Positions 1 to 5,014 of a stretch of DNA of 5,014 nucleotides are shown one piece after another. Under the pieces are notes generated by a model. That model was not told where the DNA came from and did no database searches. It saw only the letters and a list, made by a program, of their open reading frames with translations. The first letter of the stretch is position 1; each line of letters begins with the position of its first letter. The position numbers were made by a program, and so were the translations under genes. This stretch comes from JBQCEE01 sp051960575. GTDB taxonomy: Bacteria > Actinomycetota > Actinomycetes > Mycobacteriales > Jatrophihabitantaceae. The stretch lies in contig NZ_JBQCEE010000173.1 in assembly GCF_051960575.1 (NCBI RefSeq), positions 1 through 5,014 on the forward strand, in the 5' to 3' direction.

Positions 1-246
1 GGCCCGACCGAGGTGGGCGTCCGGCTGGCCCAGCAGCGGGACGAACAGGCACCGAGCTACCAAGCCGGCGAACGAGGTTCGGCCGGCCGCGCCGGCACGA
101 CGCATGCCGAGCGGGCGGCCGCCGACAACACCGGGGCGCGCACCGGATCCAGCGCGCACGACGAGCCGCTGCAGACGGCGGACAGCAATCCGGCCGCGGA
201 GTCGAACACCGGCGGCCAGAGCGAACGCATCGAGAAGGGCACGTAG
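1..246 (+). CDS. nuoE: NADH-quinone oxidoreductase subunit E (NuoE), C-terminal part only
   Basis: This is the 3' end of a gene that begins before the window; it is open from base 1 and stops with TAG at 244-246. The 81 visible residues start GPTEVGVRLAQ, which fits the end of the thioredoxin-like [2Fe-2S] domain of NuoE (24-kDa subunit). That protein binds cluster N1a and sits beside NuoF in the peripheral arm of complex I. The four cysteine ligands would lie upstream and cannot be checked here. From about the 18th visible residue the protein becomes a hydrophilic Ala/Gly/Thr/Ser/Asn/Glu-rich tail with no hydrophobic core, probably disordered. The third codon positions stay G/C-rich and the stop lies just before the nuoF ribosome binding site, so the tail looks truly coding. 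The assignment rests mainly on position directly before nuoF and on the short conserved start of the visible part; the tail itself is not diagnostic. Confidence 0.85.
   Translation, partial: GPTEVGVRLAQQRDEQAPSYQAGERGSAGRAGTTHAERAAADNTGARTGSSAHDEPLQTADSNPAAESNTGGQSERIEKGT
232..239 (+). promoter_or_regulatory. Ribosome binding site of nuoF
   Basis: The purine run GAGAAGGG lies inside the last codons of nuoE and ends 9 bases before the ATG at 249. It matches the AGAAGG-type Shine-Dalgarno core and fixes the nuoF start. Because the nuoE stop codon is between this site and the ATG, ribosomes finishing nuoE could re-initiate on nuoF. Confidence 0.75.
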
Positions 247-248
247 CG

Positions 249-1550
249 ATGCCGCTGACTCCCGTCCTGACCAAGCGGTTCGGCACCGATGCGCCGTGGC
301 TGCTGGAGAATTACGAACAGCTGGACGGCTATGCCGGGCTGCGCAAGGCGCTGCGGATGCAGCCGGACGAGCTGATCGCACTGATCAAGGAATCCAACCT
401 GCGCGGCCGTGGCGGTGCCGGCTTCCCGACCGGCATGAAGTGGCAGTTCATTCCGCAGGCCAAGCCGGGTGAGCCGGCCTTGCCGCACTACGTGGTGGTC
501 AACGCCGACGAGGGCGAGCCCGGCACCTGCCGGGATCTGCCGCTGATGATGAACGATCCGCACTCGATGATCGAGGGCATCATCATCGCCTGCTACGCGG
601 TCCGGGCCGAGCGGGCGTTCGTCTACATCCGCGGTGAGGCGGTGCACGCCATCCGCCGGGTCAGCCAGGCGGTGGCCGAGGCCTATGCCGGCGGCTATCT
701 CGGTGCCGACGTGCTGGGCAGCGGGGTGAGCGTGGACATCACCGTGCACGCCGGCGCCGGCGCCTACATCTGCGGCGAGGAGACCGCGCTGCTGGACTCG
801 CTGGAGGGCAAGCGCGGCCAGCCGCGGCTGAAGCCGCCGTTCCCGGCGACGAACGGTCTCTACGACGCCCCGACGGTCGTGAACAACGTCGGCACGCTCG
901 CGACGGTGCCGGCGATCGTGCTCGGCGGCGCCGAGTGGTTCAAGCAGATGGGCCCCGGCGGTTCGCCCGGCACGTCGATCTACTCGCTCTCGGGCCGGGT
1001 GAAGAACCCGGGCCAGTACGAGGCGCCGATGGGCACCACGCTGCGTGAACTGCTCGACCTCGCCGGCGGCATGAGCCGTGGCAAGGCGTTGAAGTTCTGG
1101 ACGCCCGGTGGCTCGTCGACCCCGCTGTTCACCGCCGAGCACCTCGACATCCCGCTGGACTTCGACGCCGTCGCCAAGGCGGGGTCGATGAACGGCACGT
1201 CCGCTGTCATGGTCTTCGACGAGGACGACTGCGTCGTGCGCGCGACGAAGAAGTGGTCGGAGTTCTACAAGCACGAGTCGTGCGGCAAGTGCACGCCGTG
1301 CCGCGAGGGCACCTACTGGTACGTCGGCATCTACGAGCGGCTGGAGAACGGCGAGGCCACCGAGGCCGACCTCGACACGCTGCTCGACCTGTCCGACAAC
1401 ATCCTCGGCCGCTCGTTCTGCGCGCTCGGCGACGGCGCGACCTCCCCGGTCTCGTCCTCGATCAAGTACTTCCGCGACGAGTACCTCGCCCACCTGTCCG
1501 GCGGCTGCCCGTTCCCCGGCGTCCGCACCCTGGTCGGAGCTCATCACTGA
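249..1550 (+). CDS. nuoF: NADH-quinone oxidoreductase subunit F (NuoF), NADH- and FMN-binding
   Basis: NuoF (51-kDa subunit) is the entry point of complex I: it oxidises NADH, holds FMN and passes electrons to the [4Fe-4S] cluster N3. At 433 residues it is close to the usual family length of roughly 430-450. The glycine-rich FMN motif GRGGAGFPTGMKW is at residues 53-65, and the nucleotide-binding stretch NADEGEPGTCRD at 85-96. GAGAYICGEETALLDSLEG at 169-187 is a further flavin/NADH-site hallmark, followed by the conserved KPPFPA at 195-200. A SLBB-type domain occupies about 240-295. The N3 ligands are all present: C345, C348 and C351 in CGKCTPC, and C391 in SFCALGD. The ATG is supported by a good upstream ribosome binding site and by the typical actinobacterial N-terminus. 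It lies 2 bp after the nuoE stop and 1 bp before nuoG. Codon choice changes markedly around base 840 (see findings), but the protein shows no break. Confidence 0.98.
   Translation: MPLTPVLTKRFGTDAPWLLENYEQLDGYAGLRKALRMQPDELIALIKESNLRGRGGAGFPTGMKWQFIPQAKPGEPALPHYVVVNADEGEPGTCRDLPLMMNDPHSMIEGIIIACYAVRAERAFVYIRGEAVHAIRRVSQAVAEAYAGGYLGADVLGSGVSVDITVHAGAGAYICGEETALLDSLEGKRGQPRLKPPFPATNGLYDAPTVVNNVGTLATVPAIVLGGAEWFKQMGPGGSPGTSIYSLSGRVKNPGQYEAPMGTTLRELLDLAGGMSRGKALKFWTPGGSSTPLFTAEHLDIPLDFDAVAKAGSMNGTSAVMVFDEDDCVVRATKKWSEFYKHESCGKCTPCREGTYWYVGIYERLENGEATEADLDTLLDLSDNILGRSFCALGDGATSPVSSSIKYFRDEYLAHLSGGCPFPGVRTLVGAHH
1536..1539 (+). promoter_or_regulatory. Probable weak ribosome binding site of nuoG
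   Basis: GGAG within the last nuoF codons lies 12 bases before the nuoG ATG at 1552, which is rather far. The nuoF stop TGA is at 1548-1550, one base before that ATG, so nuoG translation probably depends partly on coupling to nuoF. Confidence 0.5.
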
Positions 1551-1551
1551 C

Positions 1552-4044
1552 ATGACGACCGTCGACAAGCCCGCGCCGGCCAAGGAAGACCTCGTCACCG
1601 TCACCATCGACGGTCTCGAGATCTCCGTCCCGAAGGGCACGCTGCTGATCCGGGCGGCCGAGCAGCTCGGCATCCAGATCCCGCGCTTCTGCGACCACCC
1701 GCTGCTCGACCCGGCCGGCGCCTGCCGCCAGTGCCTGGTCGAGGTCACCGACATGGGCAACGGACGCGGCATGCCCAAGCCCGCCGCGTCGTGCACCACC
1801 ACGGTGATGCCCGGCATGGTGATCAAGACCCAGCTGACCAGCGCGGTCGCCGACAAGGCGCAGCAGGGCGTGATGGAGCTGCTGCTCATCAACCACCCGC
1901 TCGACTGCCCGGTGTGCGACAAGGGCGGCGAGTGCCCGCTGCAGAACCAGGCGATGAGCAACGGCCGCGCCGACTCGCGGTTCCACGAGACCAAGCGCAC
2001 CTACCCGAAGCCGATCGCGATCTCGAGCAACGTGCTGCTCGACCGCGAGCGCTGCGTGCTCTGCCAGCGCTGCACCCGGTTCAGCGAGCAGATCGCCGGT
2101 GACCCGTTCATCGATCTGCTCGAACGCGGCGCGGCCGAGCAGATCGGCACCTCGACCGACGTGCCGTTCCAGTCGTACTTCTCCGGCAACACCGTGCAGA
2201 TCTGCCCGGTCGGTGCGCTGACGGGCGCGTCGTACCGCTTCCGCGCGCGGCCGTTCGACCTGCGCTCGACCGAGACGGTCTGCGAGCACTGCTCGTCGGG
2301 CTGCTCGCTGCGGGCCGACTGGCGCCGCTCGAAGGTCACCCGCCGGCTCTCGGGCAACGACCCGCTGGTGAACGAGGAGTGGAACTGCGACAAGGGACGC
2401 TGGGCGTTCCACTACGCCGAGCAGCCCGACCGCATCCTCACCCCGCTCGTCCGGCGCGACGGAGTGCTGGTCGAGGCGGCGTGGCCCGAGGCGCTCGACC
2501 ACGCCGCGCAGGGCCTGCGCGAGGCCATCGACCGCGGCGGCGTCGGGGTGCTCCCCGGCGGCCGGCTGACGGAGGAGGACGCGTACGCGTACGCCAAGTT
2601 CGCGCGCGTCGTGCTCGGCACCAACGACATCGACGCCCGCGTGCGGCCCACCTCGGACGAGGAGTCGGCGTTCCTGGCCGCGCACGTGGCCGGCCGCACC
2701 CCGGCCCACGTCTCGTACGCCGCGCTCGAGCAGGCACCGGCGGTGCTGCTCGTCGGCCTCGAGCCGGAGGAGGAGTCGCCCATCGTCTTCCTGCGCCTGC
2801 GCAAGTCGACCCGGCTCGGGCGCACGGCCGTGTACTCGGTCGCGCCGTTCGCGTCGCGCGGGCTGACCAAGCTGGGCGGCCGGCTCGTGCCCGCGGTGCC
2901 CGGCGAGGAGGCCGCGGCGGTGCGCGCGCTCGGCGACGACGCGGTCGTCGCCCTGTCGGCGCCGGGCACGGTCATCCTCGTCGGCGAGCGGCTCGCGTCC
3001 GTCCCCGGCGCGTACACCGCGGTGGCCGAACTGGCCGAGCGCACCGGCGCCCGCGTCGCGTGGGTGCCGCGGCGCGCCGGCGAGCGCGGTGCCGTCGACG
3101 CCGGCGCGGTGCCGACGCTGCTGCCCGGCGGGCGCCTCGTCTCCGACGCCGCCGCGCGGGCGCAGGTCGAGGCGCTGTGGGGCACGGCCCTGCCCGACCT
3201 GCCCGGACGCGACACGCACGGCATCCTGCAGGCCGCGGCCGAGGGCTCGCTGGCCGCGCTGCTGATCGGCGCCGTCGACCCCGACGACACCCCCGACCCC
3301 GGCTGGGCGCGCGAGGCGCTCGGTCGTGCCGGGTTCATCGTCAGCCTCGAGATCCGCCGCAGCGCGGTCACCGAGCACGCCGACGTCGTGCTGCCGGTGG
3401 CCCCGCCCGCCGAGAAGGCCGGTCGCTTCGTCGACTGGGAGGGCCGGCGGCGTCCGTTCGACCTCACCATCGCCGGCACCGGCCTCATCAGCGACGGGCG
3501 CGTGCTCGACGCCCTCGCCGAGGAACTCGACGTCCCGATCGACCTGCGATCGCTCGAGGCGGCCCGTGCCGAGCTGCTCGAGCTCGAGGCGGGCACCGCG
3601 CGTCCCGCGATGGCCGGAACCCACGTGCCGGCCGCGAGTGACGACACCGACGGCGTCCGGCTGGCGACCTGGGCCGAGTTGATCGACCACGGCCGCATGC
3701 AGGACGGCGACGAGCACCTCGCCGGCACCGCCAAGCCGGTCGTCGCCCGCATCAGCGCCGCCACCGCGCAGCGGCTCGGCGTGCTCGACGGCGGGCTGGT
3801 CACCGTCAGCACCGAACGCGGCGCGATCACCGCGCCGGCGGCGGTGACGGCGATGCCGGACGGCGTGGTCTGGCTCCCCACCAATGCGCGGGGCTGTACG
3901 GTCCGTGCGACGCTCGCGGCCGCACACGGCTCGGTCGTCGCGCTGGCGCCGGCCGCCGCGGACGCCGTCGTGGGCAGCGAGTCGTTCCCGTACGAGATCG
4001 AGATCGTGCAGCCCGAGGACGAGACGGAGGTGGCGCCGGCATGA
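1552..4044 (+). CDS. nuoG: NADH-quinone oxidoreductase subunit G (NuoG), multi-cluster iron-sulfur subunit
   Basis: NuoG (75-kDa subunit) is the large peripheral-arm protein that carries electrons from NuoF towards the quinone site. Its 830 residues are in the range expected for actinobacteria and shorter than the E. coli protein. An N-terminal plant-type ferredoxin domain (about 14-95) has N1b ligands C47, C58, C61 and C81. A His-Cys motif gives N5: H115, C119, C122, C128. A second pair of motifs gives N4: C168, C171, C174 and C218 (ICPVGAL). The molybdopterin-oxidoreductase-type 4Fe-4S domain has the N7 ligands C244, C247, C251 and C279. Residues about 290-720 form an Ala-rich, divergent molybdopterin-oxidoreductase-like domain containing EKAGRFVDWEGR at 621-632. 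In this family that domain is generally considered a relic without bound molybdenum cofactor. A molybdopterin-dinucleotide-binding-like C-terminal domain covers about 727-815. The start follows nuoF by 1 bp; the end overlaps nuoH by 4 bp. Confidence 0.98.
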   Translation: MTTVDKPAPAKEDLVTVTIDGLEISVPKGTLLIRAAEQLGIQIPRFCDHPLLDPAGACRQCLVEVTDMGNGRGMPKPAASCTTTVMPGMVIKTQLTSAVADKAQQGVMELLLINHPLDCPVCDKGGECPLQNQAMSNGRADSRFHETKRTYPKPIAISSNVLLDRERCVLCQRCTRFSEQIAGDPFIDLLERGAAEQIGTSTDVPFQSYFSGNTVQICPVGALTGASYRFRARPFDLRSTETVCEHCSSGCSLRADWRRSKVTRRLSGNDPLVNEEWNCDKGRWAFHYAEQPDRILTPLVRRDGVLVEAAWPEALDHAAQGLREAIDRGGVGVLPGGRLTEEDAYAYAKFARVVLGTNDIDARVRPTSDEESAFLAAHVAGRTPAHVSYAALEQAPAVLLVGLEPEEESPIVFLRLRKSTRLGRTAVYSVAPFASRGLTKLGGRLVPAVPGEEAAAVRALGDDAVVALSAPGTVILVGERLASVPGAYTAVAELAERTGARVAWVPRRAGERGAVDAGAVPTLLPGGRLVSDAAARAQVEALWGTALPDLPGRDTHGILQAAAEGSLAALLIGAVDPDDTPDPGWAREALGRAGFIVSLEIRRSAVTEHADVVLPVAPPAEKAGRFVDWEGRRRPFDLTIAGTGLISDGRVLDALAEELDVPIDLRSLEAARAELLELEAGTARPAMAGTHVPAASDDTDGVRLATWAELIDHGRMQDGDEHLAGTAKPVVARISAATAQRLGVLDGGLVTVSTERGAITAPAAVTAMPDGVVWLPTNARGCTVRATLAAAHGSVVALAPAAADAVVGSESFPYEIEIVQPEDETEVAPA
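4026..4030 (+). promoter_or_regulatory. Ribosome binding site of nuoH, with ATGA stop-start overlap
   Basis: A consensus GGAGG core in the last codons of nuoG lies 10 bases before the ATG at 4041. That ATG shares bases with the nuoG stop in an ATGA overlap at 4041-4044, the classic arrangement for translational coupling. It is the strongest ribosome binding site in the window. Confidence 0.85.
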
Positions 4045-5014
4045 ACGGTGCCGTGCTGGCCGCGGGCCAGAACCTGCCGGGCTTCGGCAACCAGCCGTTC
4101 TGGATCATCCTGATCAAGGTCCTCGGCGTCTTCGTCTTCCTCGTGCTCATGACGCTGTTCGCGATCGTCTTCGAGCGCAAGGTCGTCGGTCGAATGCAGA
4201 ACCGCATCGGCCCGAACCGCGTCGGCCCGTGGGGCGTGCTGCAGTCGCTGGCCGACGGTGTGAAGCTCGCCTTCAAGGAAGAGATCATCCCGCTGCTGGC
4301 CGACAAGCCGGTCTACTTCCTGGCCCCGGTCGTGTCCGCGGTGCCGGCGTTCCTCGCCTTCTCGGTGATCCCGTTCGGCCCGGTCGTGTCGATGTTCGGC
4401 CACCACACCGCGCTGCAGCTCACCGACCTGCCCGTCGGCGTCCTGGTCGTCTTCGCCTGCTCGTCGCTCGGTGTGTACGGCATCGTGCTGTCCGGCTGGG
4501 CGTCCGGCTCGACCTACCCGCTGCTCGGCAGTCTGCGCTCGGCGGCCCAGATGATCTCGTACGAGGTCGCGATGGGCCTGTCGATGGTCGCCGTCTTCCT
4601 CTACTCGAACACCATGTCGACGTCCGGCATCGTCGCCTCGCAGGCGCACACCTGGCACGTCATCCCGCTGTTCGTGTCGTTCGCCATCTACGCGATCGCG
4701 GTGGTCGGCGAAACCAACCGCGCGCCCTTCGACCTCCCCGAGGCCGAGTCGGAGCTCGTCGGCGGTTTCCACACCGAGTACTCGTCGATGAAGTTCGCGC
4801 TGTTCTTCCTCGCCGAGTACATCAACATGGTGACGGTCTCGGCGCTCGCGACCACGCTGTTCCTCGGTGGCTGGCGCGCGCCCGTGCCGATCTCGCTCTG
4901 GCACGACGCGAACTCCGGCTGGTGGCCGTTCCTCTGGTTCACCGTCAAGGTGATCATCATCCTGTTCGTCTTCGTCTGGCTGCGCGGCACGCTGCCCCGC
5001 CTGCGCTACGACCA
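4041..5014 (+). CDS. nuoH: NADH-quinone oxidoreductase subunit H (NuoH), membrane quinone-site subunit, 3' end missing
   Basis: NuoH (ND1 homologue) is the membrane subunit that joins the peripheral and membrane arms and forms much of the quinone chamber. The frame is open from the ATG to the window edge: 324 complete codons plus two bases, with no stop. Predicted hydrophobic segments are near residues 20-44, 92-113, 130-150, 172-190, 207-223, 253-280 and 302-318. Family signatures include ERKVVGRMQNRIGPNRVGP (45-63), LQSLADGVKLAFKEE (67-81), GWASGSTYPLLGSLRSAAQ (152-170) and the quinone-site loop ETNRAPFDLPEAESELVGGF (224-243). HTEYSSMKFA follows at 244-253. The sequence ends at LPRLRYD, a point at which actinobacterial NuoH normally continues with a final hydrophobic segment and a tail. 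The start is set by the ATGA overlap with nuoG and a GGAGG site. The short N-terminus before the first membrane segment (MNGAVLAAGQNLPGFGNQP) is variable in the family. Confidence 0.97.
   Translation, partial: MNGAVLAAGQNLPGFGNQPFWIILIKVLGVFVFLVLMTLFAIVFERKVVGRMQNRIGPNRVGPWGVLQSLADGVKLAFKEEIIPLLADKPVYFLAPVVSAVPAFLAFSVIPFGPVVSMFGHHTALQLTDLPVGVLVVFACSSLGVYGIVLSGWASGSTYPLLGSLRSAAQMISYEVAMGLSMVAVFLYSNTMSTSGIVASQAHTWHVIPLFVSFAIYAIAVVGETNRAPFDLPEAESELVGGFHTEYSSMKFALFFLAEYINMVTVSALATTLFLGGWRAPVPISLWHDANSGWWPFLWFTVKVIIILFVFVWLRGTLPRLRYD

Noticed and set aside
244..248. Possible promoter or intergenic regulatory site between nuoE and nuoF
   Set aside because: Only two bases separate the genes, and no convincing -10/-35 pair was seen in the nuoE tail; read-through from upstream is the simpler view.
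749..766. Repeated GCCGGC palindromic run that could look like a repeat or hairpin
   Set aside because: It encodes the conserved AGAGA part of the NuoF flavin/NADH site (residues 168-172), so the protein explains it. A terminator inside the gene is not supported: no T run follows.
57..2000. Very long open frame on the minus strand (647 codons) opposite nuoE, nuoF and the start of nuoG
   Set aside because: The + strand here encodes NuoF and NuoG with all their motifs. The minus-strand product is Arg/Val/Leu/His-rich with no recognisable domain, as expected when G/C-rich third positions remove stops from the opposite strand.
2581..2595. Tandem GCGTAC units
   Set aside because: Only two units, encoding AYAYA in NuoG; too short to be a meaningful repeat.
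2379..3641. A 420-codon + strand frame inside nuoG
   Set aside because: It is almost pure Arg/Ala/Gly/Pro, typical of a shifted frame of GC-rich coding sequence. The overlapping NuoG frame carries the real domains.
1462..3927. Minus-strand open frame of 821 codons opposite nuoG
   Set aside because: The product is an Arg/Gly/Ala/Asp/Val-rich composition artefact of GC-rich coding DNA. No ribosome binding site or family motif supports it, and nuoG is certain on the other strand.
2412..4904. Minus-strand open frame of 830 codons opposite nuoG and nuoH
   Set aside because: It spans two unrelated real genes, its residues are dominated by Arg/Ser/Ala/Glu/His/Asp runs, and part of it is simply the reverse of the NuoH membrane segments. 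It is a shadow frame. Its length equal to NuoG is a coincidence.

Overview
The window is a GC-rich stretch (by eye around 70% GC, with strong G/C preference at third codon positions) from the middle of a nuo operon, which encodes the proton-pumping type I NADH:quinone oxidoreductase (respiratory complex I, NDH-1). Base composition, the order nuoE-nuoF-nuoG-nuoH and the protein wording all point to an actinobacterium. Examples are the NuoF N-terminus 'LTPVLTKRF', the NuoG phrase 'EKAGRFVDWEGR', and NuoH phrases such as 'GWASGSTYPLLG' and 'FHTEYSSMKFA' that resemble mycobacterial NuoH. I cannot name the genus from sequence alone.

Layout, all on the + strand with essentially no intergenic DNA: the last 81 codons of nuoE (1-246); complete nuoF (249-1550, 433 aa); complete nuoG (1552-4044, 830 aa); and the first 324 codons of nuoH (from 4041, running off the right edge). 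The gaps are 2 bp (E/F), 1 bp (F/G) and a 4-bp ATGA overlap (G/H). This indicates one polycistronic transcript with translational coupling. No promoter, terminator, RNA gene, mobile element, repeat array or CRISPR was seen.

Together the genes describe the electron path of complex I. NuoF oxidises NADH with FMN and passes electrons to its cluster N3. NuoE carries the side cluster N1a, whose ligands lie upstream of this window. NuoG carries N1b, N4, N5 and N7 and relays electrons towards the membrane arm. NuoH is the membrane subunit that forms part of the quinone chamber. All expected cluster ligands of NuoF and NuoG are intact, as are the NuoH quinone-site signature loops, so the complex looks functional.

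This is mostly a conserved housekeeping region, and I found no new biological system. Two things deserve a second look. One is a sharp change in codon choice inside nuoF near base 840, compatible with a recombination mosaic or an assembly join. The other is a long, hydrophilic, low-complexity C-terminal tail on NuoE.
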